A DNA stretch of 36,068 nucleotides. Origin: Massilia alkalitolerans DSM 17462 (GTDB lineage Bacteria > Pseudomonadota > Gammaproteobacteria > Burkholderiales > Burkholderiaceae_D). Below the pieces are notes generated by a model that worked only from the letters and a program-made list of their open reading frames with translations, ran no database searches and was not told where the DNA came from. This document shows positions 1-7,837 of the stretch, one piece after another. The translations under genes and the position numbers were made by a program. Position 1 is the stretch's first letter. Every line of letters begins with the position of its first letter. The stretch is taken from contig NZ_ATYR01000042.1 of NCBI RefSeq assembly GCF_000427785.1, positions 1-36,068 on the forward strand, in the 5' to 3' direction.

Positions 1-199
1 TGAACAGGCCCTTAACGGTCAGGCAGAACTGGACCGCCGCCTCGCTGTACTTCGGACTGCGGCCCCGCTTGCCGCTCGCACTGCCGTGCCAGCACATGTC
101 CTTGTCCAGCCAGATCAGCAGCGAGCCGCGGGCTTTCAATGCCGCGTTGTAGTCTTTCCAGTTGGTCGTTCGGTACTTCAGCTTTACGGGAGCAATCAT
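1..199 (-). CDS. IS5-family transposase, N-terminal 66 residues (partial)
   Basis: Reading leftwards from an ATG at 197-199, an open frame runs off the window. It begins MIAPVKLKYRTTNWKDYN and continues with an alanine/arginine-rich stretch, LLIWLDKDMCWHG and a GKRGRSPKYS segment. This is the usual start of IS5-family DDE transposases, which cut and join the element ends. The catalytic DDE residues lie outside the window. It sits about 40 bp inside the IS terminal repeat, as expected. Whether the full gene is intact cannot be seen. Confidence 0.85.
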   Translation of the reverse strand, partial: MIAPVKLKYRTTNWKDYNAALKARGSLLIWLDKDMCWHGSASGKRGRSPKYSEAAVQFCLTVKGLF

Positions 200-208
200 G
201 CCGTCAGT

Positions 209-730
209 TTACCCGTGCTGCGCCTCGGCCGCTGATGGGCCGATTTGTGCAACAAAGCCCTTATCGAGGTACAGTGAAGCATCACGGCACTCATTCTCCT
301 TCGAGATATCGAATCGCTCAATGAGGTGATGGACCAACTCATTACGCAGGTCGACAAGTTCAGCCAAGGAGGCCGTGGTCTCTTCATAGGCTACAGACGA
401 CAAGGAAAAGCTGTAGCTGATTTCAACCATGGGAACAATTACATGGGTGGGTTCGGCTTCGTCCTCTTGATCCATCTGGTTCACAAGCGCGGTGGACAGA
501 TGCTCGCCAGTAAACTGTTTGATGAGGGTACCTAAGGTCTTTGTTCGCATCTCCGCCGCTCGTCTCTCTCGTGCGGCTAGAAGCTCTTCAGGTGGACCTT
601 TCAAGTTCATGCTGGCAAGCATAGCCTTCAATAAGCGCTCATATTGCTGCAAACGTAGCATGCACCGGCCCAGTTTTCGCTGTACGTCTTTTTGCGCCTG
701 TTCCAAGTTGGTTTTCAAGGCGCTTACCAT
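209..730 (-). pseudogene. Hypothetical protein, 3' end replaced by IS insertion
   Basis: The frame starts at an ATG at 728-730 and encodes 173 residues. I do not recognise the family. It has a helical, coiled-coil-like N-terminus rich in K, Q, R and L (about residues 1-60), an acidic middle, and a segment near residues 125-150 with alternating L, E and H (LAELVDLRNELVHHLIERF). The last ~16 residues (GFVAQIGPSAAEAQHG) are encoded by the IS terminal repeat and its leader, so the native C-terminus is lost. The native part ends near position 261. A truncated product could still be made. Its role in the transposon or island is unknown. Confidence 0.7.
241..260 (-). repeat. Terminal inverted repeat of the IS element
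   Basis: The 20 bases read GGGCTTTGTTGCACAAATCG on the minus strand, the typical IS5-family end. Position 260 is taken as the outermost base. The reading frame of the interrupted gene passes straight through this repeat. Confidence 0.75.
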
Positions 731-780
731 TTGAACTGAGCCATGTCAGGTGGGGTCTCCGTTACTGTACGGTTGGAGCT

Positions 781-842
781 TGTCCGCTCTTGGCCGATAG
801 CGGACTTATTGTAGCGTCCGCTAACGACCCAAAGCGGACTTC
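781..842. repeat. Two adjacent GTCCGC...GCGGAC palindromes (REP-like)
   Basis: Copy one is at 781-807: TGTCCGC, an 11-base centre containing TGGCCGAT, then GCGGAC. Copy two, at 816-839, has GTCCGC and GCGGAC arms around a centre containing ACGACCC. Both form perfect 6-bp stems. They lie just past the 3' end of the SulP gene (stop at 861, minus strand). A related copy lies just past arsH at 7367-7396. A role as transcription end points or REP-type repeats is inferred from position. Confidence 0.7.
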
Positions 843-860
843 ACAAGTGGAGCGCCAGGC

Positions 861-2342
861 CTAGTGACCGACTAGCACATCATGACCGTCATGTTTGTCG
901 TGGACACCGAATTTGTCGACCAAGGTGGCACTTGCTTCGTTGAGGCCCTGCACTTCTACTTGCGCACCAAGCCTGCGGAATTTGAACACAACCTTATCCA
1001 ATGCGCTGATCGCAGTGATGTCCCAGAAATGTGCATCGGTAAGATCGATGTGTACTTTCTCCACGGCCTCGATGTAGTCGAACGAATGAACAAGCTGATC
1101 TGAGGAAGCGAAGAAGACCTGTCCTGACACGCGGTAGCGGCGAGTGCGACCAGTATCATCAATCTGCGAGCTAACATCCAACAGCCGGCTGACCTTTTGA
1201 GCGAAGAAAATACCGGACAGAAGGACGCCAGTCAGAACGCCTTTCGCCAGGTCATGGGTTGCCACGGTAACGGCGACCGTGGCAAGCATCACGATGTTGG
1301 AGCTGACCGGGTGCTCACGCAAATGGCTGATCGAGCCCCAATTGAATGTTCCGATCGACACCATGATCATCACCGCGACAAGCGCTGCCATCGGAATTTG
1401 CCTGACCCATTCTCCAAGAAACACTACCAGGATGAGGAGCACAACGCCGGCCGTTAGGGTCGAAAGTCGACCGCGCCCACCGGATTTCACGTTGATGACC
1501 GACTGACCAATCATCGCGCATCCCGCCATGCCTCCAATGAAACCGGTCGCAATGTTTGCAACGCCTTGGCCTACGCATTCTCGGTTTTTGTCGCTTTTGG
1601 TGTCAGTGAGATCGTCAACGATCGTGGCTGTCATCAGCGACTCGAGCAGCCCTACGACCATTAAGGTCGCCGAGTATGGAAGGATAATCTGGAAGGTTTC
1701 GAGATTGAGGGGCACGTTCGGGATCAGGAAAGACGGCAGGCTGTCCGGGAGCTGTCCCATGTCGCCGACGGTGCGTATATCCAGGCCGAGTGCGATCGAA
1801 GCCACCGTCAGCACGACGATTGCAACCAGCGGAGACGGGATAGCGCGCGTTACATACGGCAAGCCGTAGATGATGGCTAGGCCGGCTGCAGCAACGGCGT
1901 ACACGTGCCAGGAAACATTCGTCAGCTCGGGCAACTGGGCCAGGAAGATCAGGATGGCAAGTGCATTCACGAAGCCGGTTACGACCGAGCGTGAGACAAA
2001 GCGCATCAGCCGGCCAAGCTTGATCCATCCCGCAGCAATTTGAAGAGCACCAGCAAGGATCGTCGCTGCAAGCAGGTAGTCGAGGCCATGTGTTTTTACT
2101 AGGGTAACCATGACAAGGGCCATTGCTCCAGTGGCGGCCGAAATCATGCCAGGACGTCCACCGAAGAACGCAATCAGGGTCGCGATGGAGAATGAAGCAT
2201 ACAGGCCAACTTTCGGGTCAACGCCGGCAATAATGGAAAAGGCAATCGCTTCTGGAATGAGTGCGAGTGCGACAACAAGACCTGCAAGTAAGTCATTGCG
2301 AACGTTAGAAAACCAGTCTTGGCGAATTGTTTGTACAAACAT
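861..2342 (-). CDS. SulP-family inorganic anion transporter with STAS domain
   Basis: This 493-residue protein is a multi-spanning inner-membrane carrier of the SulP (SLC26) family, whose members move sulfate, bicarbonate or related anions. The N-terminal core (about residues 10-385) is hydrophobic and carries family hallmarks: LVVALALIPEAIAFSI near residue 25 and a GGMAGCAMIGQSVINVKSGGRGRLS segment before mid-protein. The last ~100 residues form a STAS domain (VSGQVFFASSDQLV, then HIDLTDAHFWDITAISALDKV). The start at 2342 has an AAGAAGG ribosome site. It is divergent from the first arsC across a 530-bp gap. Substrate is not deducible. An oxyanion link to arsenate or sulfate handling is only suggested by neighbourhood. 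Confidence 0.9.
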   Translation of the reverse strand: MFVQTIRQDWFSNVRNDLLAGLVVALALIPEAIAFSIIAGVDPKVGLYASFSIATLIAFFGGRPGMISAATGAMALVMVTLVKTHGLDYLLAATILAGALQIAAGWIKLGRLMRFVSRSVVTGFVNALAILIFLAQLPELTNVSWHVYAVAAAGLAIIYGLPYVTRAIPSPLVAIVVLTVASIALGLDIRTVGDMGQLPDSLPSFLIPNVPLNLETFQIILPYSATLMVVGLLESLMTATIVDDLTDTKSDKNRECVGQGVANIATGFIGGMAGCAMIGQSVINVKSGGRGRLSTLTAGVVLLILVVFLGEWVRQIPMAALVAVMIMVSIGTFNWGSISHLREHPVSSNIVMLATVAVTVATHDLAKGVLTGVLLSGIFFAQKVSRLLDVSSQIDDTGRTRRYRVSGQVFFASSDQLVHSFDYIEAVEKVHIDLTDAHFWDITAISALDKVVFKFRRLGAQVEVQGLNEASATLVDKFGVHDKHDGHDVLVGH

Positions 2343-2873
2343 AAATTTACCTTCTTCTCAGGCGGATATCGCTGAGTACAGATGAATGAGCACGCTACGC
2401 GAATGCGTACGCACAGGGGATCTGGAACGAGCATTGAGAGCGCGATGTCAAAGGCGACATCGGTCTACCTGTCGATGAGAAGGTGTCTTACGGAGGAGTA
2501 ACAGAGCAGAAATAACCGCGCGGCAATCCTACGCCTGAGTAGGAAGGCTCATCTCGACCGAGACATGGACCAGTGCAATCAGCGGCGTGTTTCGCGCGCG
2601 AGATCGTGTCGGATGTACGGAAGTGATAGGTCATAGCCCGCTATTTTGCACTGCAACATAGGCGTAGTCAAGGCAGGCCTGAATGTTCGGTAATGGCCGT
2701 AGGCGGCTGTTCAACCCAGCATAGCAGGCCACCAGGGCGGAAAAATCGCGGACTGTCCAAAGGGCAGGAAACGACCCAAAGAAGAAATTTAATGGACAAA
2801 TGTCATCAAGCCGTAAAAAAGATTCGATATGTTTGGAAGCGTAGTATCTTCTACCCTGTCAATCGGAGCGAGC
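2343..2873. other. Divergent intergenic region between SulP and arsC genes
   Basis: About 530 bases hold no convincing gene. A 62-codon frame at 2693-2881 has no recognisable content and is probably chance. The part from 2780 to 2865 is AT-rich and is where the arsC promoter should lie, but no clear -35/-10 pair was identified. No copy of the arsR promoter sequence was seen. Confidence 0.5.
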
Positions 2874-2909
2874 ATGGCTGACGACTCAACTTTCAATGTG
2901 CTGTTTTTT
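2865..2909 (+). promoter_or_regulatory. Likely true ribosome site and start of arsC copy 1, with T6 slippery run
   Basis: GGAG at 2865-2868 is spaced 5 bases from ATG 2874. The frame from that ATG encodes the conserved strand before the P-loop and is lost at the T6 run (2904-2909). Removal of one T restores the arsenate reductase frame exactly. Confidence 0.6.
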
Positions 2910-3399
2910 GTGTACCGGTAACTCATCGCGCAGCATCATTGCCGAGGCGATTCTCAATGAGATTGGCGCCGACCGGTTTCGGGCCTTCAGCGCTGGCAGC
3001 CATCCTGCAGGATCTGTTCATCCATTAGCGCTTGAAGCAATTGAGCGACTACGCTTCCCGATTCAAAACCTTCGCAGCAAGAGCTGGGACGAATTTGCTG
3101 CTATCAACGCACCACATATGCACTTCGTGATCACGGTATGTGACAGGGCTGCTGGTGAGGTATGTCCGCGCTGGCCGGGGCATCCGATCACAGCTCACTG
3201 GAGCTTCGAAGATCCCGCGACGTTTTTAGGCGGTGAGAACGAGCACCGGCAGCTGTTCAGCAAGGTGTGCCGTGAAATCAAAAACCGCCTGGACATCTTT
3301 GCGATGTTGCCCTTTGAGAAGCTTTCACGCATGGCCATTGAGGAAGAGCTGATCGCAATCGCCCGCCAGGATGCAAGCCTTGAGAACGCTTCGCGTTGA
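2896..3399 (+). CDS. arsC: Arsenate reductase, thioredoxin-coupled (LMW-PTP type), copy 1; 5' end probably frameshifted
   Basis: It reduces arsenate to arsenite with electrons from thioredoxin, in the cytoplasm. The low-molecular-weight phosphatase loop CTGNSSR has its nucleophile at C6 (numbering from 2896). The resolving cysteines C82 and C90 lie in TVCDRAAGEVC. Length is 167 residues. The start is odd. A well-placed GGAG (2865-2868) precedes ATG 2874, which reads MADDSTFNVLFF and then shifts out of frame in a run of six T (2904-2909). With five T it would read NVLFLCTGNSSRS, matching the family. The in-frame ATG at 2896 has no good ribosome site. It is followed after 6 bp by a close paralogue. 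Either a real frameshift, slippage or a sequencing error is possible. Confidence 0.85.
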   Translation: MCCFLCTGNSSRSIIAEAILNEIGADRFRAFSAGSHPAGSVHPLALEAIERLRFPIQNLRSKSWDEFAAINAPHMHFVITVCDRAAGEVCPRWPGHPITAHWSFEDPATFLGGENEHRQLFSKVCREIKNRLDIFAMLPFEKLSRMAIEEELIAIARQDASLENASR

Positions 3400-3405
3400 T
3401 AGACG

Positions 3406-3915
3406 ATGACAAGTAAAGTCTACAGCGTGCTCTTCCTTTGTACGGGCAATTCGTCGCGCAGCATCATGTCGGAAGCCCTATTGACTGTGCTGGGCAGAGG
3501 GCGTTTCAAGGCATATTCAGCGGGAAGCCGTCCGACCGGTGTCGTCAACCCATTAGCAATCGAGCAAATAAGGCGGTTCGATCCCGCCTTCCCAGTAGCA
3601 GCGATGCACAGCAAGGGCTGGCTCGAATTCGCGCAACCAGGTGCGCCGCACATGGACTTCATCATTACCGTGTGCGACAGCGCAGCTGGAGAAGCGTGCC
3701 CACATTGGCCGGGGCACCCGACGACGGCGCATTGGGGCTACCCGGACCCGGCGCAAGTTTCTGGTAACGACAGGGAAAAACAAGAAGCCTTCAGGCAAGT
3801 CTTCCTGCAGATCAAAAAGCGAGTCGAACAGTTCGTTTCGCTGCCCCTGGACTGGCTTGAGGACGATTCAGTGCGCCGCGAAGCCGTCCGGGCAATCGCT
3901 GCGAGCACCCTGTGA
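3406..3915 (+). CDS. arsC: Arsenate reductase, thioredoxin-coupled (LMW-PTP type), copy 2
   Basis: This 169-residue paralogue of the preceding gene reduces arsenate to arsenite. It carries the P-loop C12-TGNSSR-18 and the resolving pair C90/C98 in VCDSAAGEAC. It also shares PHWPGHPTTAHWGYPDPAQ, the conserved C-terminal signature of this subgroup. It starts 6 bp after the stop of copy 1, so the two are co-transcribed and probably arose by tandem duplication. The frame is intact, including the LFLCTGNSSRS stretch where copy 1 has the extra T. It could therefore cover for copy 1 if that copy is dead. Confidence 0.92.
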   Translation: MTSKVYSVLFLCTGNSSRSIMSEALLTVLGRGRFKAYSAGSRPTGVVNPLAIEQIRRFDPAFPVAAMHSKGWLEFAQPGAPHMDFIITVCDSAAGEACPHWPGHPTTAHWGYPDPAQVSGNDREKQEAFRQVFLQIKKRVEQFVSLPLDWLEDDSVRREAVRAIAASTL

Positions 3916-3948
3916 CGCCAAGTTCTAGCCCGTCGAGAGAACGACTCC

Positions 3949-3978
3949 TTGCTGTAATAGCCTCAATTCCAATATACT
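3949..3978 (+). promoter_or_regulatory. Probable arsR promoter
   Basis: TTGCTG (3949-3954) and TATACT (3973-3978) are close to the sigma-70 consensus with an 18-base spacer, about 29 bp before the arsR start. The AT-rich stretch 3971-3991, with ATATACTAGAAATAT, overlaps the -10 and is a plausible ArsR operator. The operator call is inference. Confidence 0.55.
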
Positions 3979-4006
3979 AGAAATATCAAATAGAAGGATA
4001 CATGTC

Positions 4007-4351
4007 ATGGACACCAAACCGGCTATCGCTGCCTTGGCTGCACTTGCCCAGGAATCGCGACTCGCTACATACCGTCTGCTGGTCCAGGCTGGTCCTGCCG
4101 GGCTACCAGCGACCAGGATCGCCGAGGCGCTCAATGTGCCGCCATCCTCGCTTTCTTTCCACCTGAAGGAGTTGTCGCACGCTGGACTGTTGCTCTCGCG
4201 CCAGGATGGGCGCTTCATCATCTATTCCGCAAATTTCGACACGATGAATGCCTTGCTGGGCTTCCTCAGCGAGAACTGCTGCGGCGGCAATCCCTGCACG
4301 CCACTAGCCAATGCTTCCTGCGACAACGCTGACGCCGCTTTAACAAACTGA
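4007..4351 (+). CDS. arsR: ArsR-family arsenite-responsive repressor
   Basis: This 114-residue winged-helix repressor is of the ArsR/SmtB family. Such proteins sit on ars promoters until trivalent arsenic binds. Helix-turn-helix residues are about 33-58 (PATRIAEALNVPPSSLSFHL), followed by the beta wing (RQDGRFIIYS). It lacks the classic ELCVCDL metal site. Instead it has a C-terminal cluster C91-C92-GGNP-C97, like the Acidithiobacillus ferrooxidans-type ArsR that binds arsenite with C-terminal cysteines. An AGAAGGA ribosome site precedes ATG 4007. It heads the second ars unit, 26 bp before the third arsC. Confidence 0.93.
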   Translation: MDTKPAIAALAALAQESRLATYRLLVQAGPAGLPATRIAEALNVPPSSLSFHLKELSHAGLLLSRQDGRFIIYSANFDTMNALLGFLSENCCGGNPCTPLANASCDNADAALTN

Positions 4352-4376
4352 TCCACTATTTCTACAAAGGCTTTCC

Positions 4377-4856
4377 GTGAACGTACTTTTCCTTTGCACC
4401 GGCAACTCCTGCCGCTCGCTCATCAGTGAAGCAGTCTTCAACCATATCGCTCCTGCCGGCGTGCACGCCATCAGTGCGGGCAGCCAGCCAATTGGCAAGC
4501 TGAACGAGAAAGCAGTCGCACTGCTGGCTAGCAAAGGCATCTCCACGGAGGGTTACTACAGCAAATCGTGGAATGACTTGCCGGTTACTCCGGACGTCGT
4601 CGTCACCGTGTGTGCCAGTGCCGCCGGTGAAACATGCCCGGTCTACCTCGGCCCGGTCCTGCGCACGCACTGGGGCGTGGAAGATCCTGGACACGTTGTT
4701 GGCACGGAAGAGGAAATTAACACTGCATTCGAACAAGCCTACGCTACGCTGCGTGCACGGATCGAGGCCTTCCTCGCATTGCCGCTGGAAGACCTGAAGG
4801 GCAACCGGGAACGATTCAAGGCTGAGCTCGACCGCATCGGCCTTATTGGCGCCTGA
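4377..4856 (+). CDS. arsC: Arsenate reductase, thioredoxin-coupled (LMW-PTP type), copy 3
   Basis: This 159-residue arsenate reductase belongs to a different subgroup from copies 1 and 2. It has MNVLFLCTGNSCRS with nucleophile C7 and an extra cysteine at C12 in the loop. The later redox pair is C79/C87 in TVCASAAGETC, with VLRTHWGVEDP after it. The start is GTG 4377, with AAAGG at 4366-4370. It lies 25 bp after arsR and is probably co-transcribed with it. A strong terminator follows the stop directly, so arsR-arsC may form the main short transcript. Confidence 0.92.
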   Translation: MNVLFLCTGNSCRSLISEAVFNHIAPAGVHAISAGSQPIGKLNEKAVALLASKGISTEGYYSKSWNDLPVTPDVVVTVCASAAGETCPVYLGPVLRTHWGVEDPGHVVGTEEEINTAFEQAYATLRARIEAFLALPLEDLKGNRERFKAELDRIGLIGA

Positions 4857-4873
4857 ACACGCCTGGTCTCATG

Positions 4874-4900
4874 AGGCCGGGCATGTACCCGGCCTTTTTT
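4874..4900 (+). terminator. Intrinsic terminator between arsC copy 3 and arsB
   Basis: AGGCCGGG (4874-4881) and CCCGGCCT (4888-4895) form a perfect 8-bp stem with a 6-base loop, followed by a T run to 4900. This is a textbook Rho-independent terminator. It lies inside the ars gene run and should lower expression of arsB, arsC and arsH relative to arsR-arsC unless there is readthrough or another promoter. Confidence 0.85.
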
Positions 4901-4931
4901 CGTGGTGAACCACGACCCTCAAAGGATTTCC

Positions 4932-6212
<1,281 letters not shown>

Positions 6213-6224
6213 AAAGGAATTAGC

Positions 6225-6647
6225 ATGGACGTCACGATTTTCCATAACCCAGCGTGTGGCACCTCGCGCAACACGCTCGGCCTGATCCGCAATGCCGGGA
6301 TCGAACCGACCGTGATTGAGTACCTGGACAATCCGCCGGACCGTGCGACCCTGGATGACCTGATCCAGCGAGCCGGGCTGACGGTGCGCGGCGCGGCTCG
6401 CGAGAAAGGTACGCCCTTCCTCGAGCTCGGCCTGGACGACCCGGCCGTGACGGACGAGCAGCTGCTCGATGCGATGCTCGCCCATCCGATCCTGATCAAT
6501 CGCCCGTTTGTCGTCACGCCGCTTGGCGTGCGGCTGTGCCGGCCGTCGGAAGTCGTGCTCGACATTCTTCCAGCGCAGCAGCAGGGCACATTTACGAAAG
6601 AAGACGGCGAGCCCGTTGTGGACGCTGATGGAAAGCGAATCAAATGA
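6225..6647 (+). CDS. arsC: Arsenate reductase, glutaredoxin-coupled (ArsC/Spx fold)
   Basis: This 140-residue enzyme is unrelated in fold to the other three ArsC proteins. It uses glutathione and glutaredoxin to reduce arsenate. The motif HNPACGTSRNT carries the catalytic Cys at residue 11. The conserved arginine region INRPFVVTPLGVRLCRP (about residues 91-107) matches the oxyanion-binding part of the plasmid R773 type. Length is typical. It lies 12 bp after arsB and overlaps the arsH start by ATGA, so it is translationally coupled. With it the module can draw on both thioredoxin and glutathione. Confidence 0.93.
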   Translation: MDVTIFHNPACGTSRNTLGLIRNAGIEPTVIEYLDNPPDRATLDDLIQRAGLTVRGAAREKGTPFLELGLDDPAVTDEQLLDAMLAHPILINRPFVVTPLGVRLCRPSEVVLDILPAQQQGTFTKEDGEPVVDADGKRIK

Positions 6648-7360
6648 ACAAGATCCCGAATCTCCCCAATATCAAGCCGGAACTGCTGGACCAGCCGACG
6701 CTGGAGAAGCTCGCGCAGGTCGGCGACATGAGCCATCCACCGCGCATTCTCATGCTGTATGGCTCCTTGCGCGACCGCTCGTTCAGCCGCTTCCTGACTT
6801 ACGAGGCCGCCCGAATCCTGGAACACTTCGGGGCCGAGGTGAAGATCTTCGATCCAATGGAGCTGCCCATGGTAGGCAGCGTGCCAGAGACGCACCCGAA
6901 GGTGGTCGAGCTGCGCGAGTTGTGCATGTGGTCGGAAGGCCAGGTGTGGTGCAGTCCAGAGCGTCATGGTGCAATCACAGCTGTGCTCAAGAACCAGATC
7001 GACTGGATTCCGCTGGAAATGGGATCCCTACGACCAAGCCAAGGGCGCACCCTCGCGGTTATGCAGGTATGCGGCGGGTCACAGTCATTCAATGTGGTCA
7101 ATACCCTGCGTCTGCTTGGACGCTGGATGCGCATGTTTACGATCCCCAATCAGTCTTCGGTGCCGATGGCCTACAAGGAGTTTGACGAGGAAGGCCGGAT
7201 GCGCCCATCGGCATATTACGACCGAGTTGTCGATGTCATGGAGGAGCTGTTCAAGATTACGCTATTAATGCGTGGACGCAGTAACTATCTTACTGATCGG
7301 TACAGTGAGCGAAATGAGCAAGCACAAAAGGCTATCGAACAACATATCCAGAAAATTTAG
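6644..7360 (+). CDS. arsH: ArsH NADPH-dependent FMN oxidoreductase
   Basis: This 238-residue flavoprotein of the ArsH family is known to oxidise trivalent organoarsenicals and to reduce quinones or metals with NADPH. The flavodoxin-like FMN-binding loop LYGSLRDRSFSR is at about residues 38-49. WCSPERHGAITAVLKNQIDWIPL follows in mid-protein and PMAYKEFDEEGRMRPSAYYDRVVDV near the C-terminus, all typical. It overlaps the preceding arsC by 4 bp and ends the operon. A GTCCGC palindrome starts 7 bp after its stop. Confidence 0.95.
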   Translation: MNKIPNLPNIKPELLDQPTLEKLAQVGDMSHPPRILMLYGSLRDRSFSRFLTYEAARILEHFGAEVKIFDPMELPMVGSVPETHPKVVELRELCMWSEGQVWCSPERHGAITAVLKNQIDWIPLEMGSLRPSQGRTLAVMQVCGGSQSFNVVNTLRLLGRWMRMFTIPNQSSVPMAYKEFDEEGRMRPSAYYDRVVDVMEELFKITLLMRGRSNYLTDRYSERNEQAQKAIEQHIQKI

Positions 7361-7366
7361 AAAGAC

Positions 7367-7396
7367 ATGTCCGCTTATGGCCCGATTGCGGACGTC
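7367..7396. repeat. GTCCGC...GCGGAC palindrome after arsH
   Basis: ATGTCCGC (7367-7374) and GCGGACGT (7388-7395) enclose a centre containing TATGGCCCGATT. This is the same repeat type as at 781-842. It starts 7 bp past the arsH stop. It may act as a transcript end or be a REP-like element. Confidence 0.7.
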
Positions 7397-7437
7397 GACA
7401 AGTGAGCAGTGTATCGGCAAAGTTGCCATCGAAGCAA

Positions 7438-7502
7438 GTGACGTTTTTATTCATCCAGTGACGACTTTTTTCAGTCGGTGAAGGTTTTTTTCGTTATTCA
7501 CA
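7438..7502. repeat. Three tandem 20-bp repeats, probable transposon end
   Basis: Units start at 7438 (GTGACGTTTTTATTCATCCA), 7458 (GTGACGACTTTTTTCAGTCG) and 7478 (GTGAAGGTTTTTTTCGTTAT), and the last runs on to TTCACA at 7497-7502. On the other strand the outer edge begins TGTGAATAACG. Tandem ~20-bp transposase-binding repeats next to a TGT...ACA edge are typical of Tn7-, Tn5053- and Mu-like elements. imuA homology begins immediately outside. No matching left end or transposase gene is in the window. Confidence 0.55.
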
Positions 7503-7837
7503 CCGTGATCCTATGGCAAAACAATATCCGACCTGAATCCCTTCGGCGTCTGAACCTTGCGGCCCAGGCGGGGGACACCTGTTTTTGGCTGCTTCGGCCC
7601 TTGGCAGGCGCCACCGAACCGTCGCCCGCACCCCTGCGTCTGGGCCTTCGCCCTGCCAGAGGAGGCGTTTCGATTTCCATTATCAAGCGGCGCGGCCCTG
7701 CCGCAGACGAGGCGCTTTTCGTGCCCCTGCCGGATATGCCCGTGCCGCGCCATCAACCGGAGCATGAGTATGCGGTGTCTGATCAGCCTGCACCTGCCGT
7801 TATTGCCGTTAGAAGCCCTGCGCCCCTCCTGGTCTGA
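7503..7837 (+). pseudogene. imuA: ImuA (SulA-like mutasome protein), C-terminal fragment only
   Basis: ImuA is a RecA/SulA-like partner of ImuB and DnaE2 in SOS mutagenesis. Only the end of the protein is encoded here. It reads VILWQNNIRPESLRRLNLAAQ, then GDTCFWLLRPLAGATEPSPAP, then LRLGLRPARGGVSISIIKRRG, the usual ImuA C-terminus. There is no ImuA-type N-terminal ATPase region upstream. Instead the frame enters the tandem repeats ascribed to a transposon end. An ATG-like start at 7478 inside the repeat is accidental. The frame ends at 7837 and overlaps the imuB start by about 68 bp, as coupled genes would. Its SOS promoter has been lost with the N-terminal half. Confidence 0.75.

Larger units (their letters stand above)
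1..260 (-). mobile_element. IS5-family insertion sequence, 5' end only (cut by window edge)
   Basis: The first 260 bases are the transposase-start end of an IS element. The outer end at 241-260 reads, on the minus strand, GGGCTTTGTTGCACAAATCG, which I recognise as the terminal inverted-repeat style of IS5-family elements. The transposase start lies about 60 bp inside it. The rest of the element lies to the left of the window. Its insertion supplied a premature stop to the neighbouring gene (209-730). The target duplication cannot be read because the other end is missing. Confidence 0.85.

Noticed and set aside
2693..2881. 62-codon open frame before arsC
   Set aside because: No recognisable composition or homology pattern; it overlaps the likely arsC ribosome site and start.
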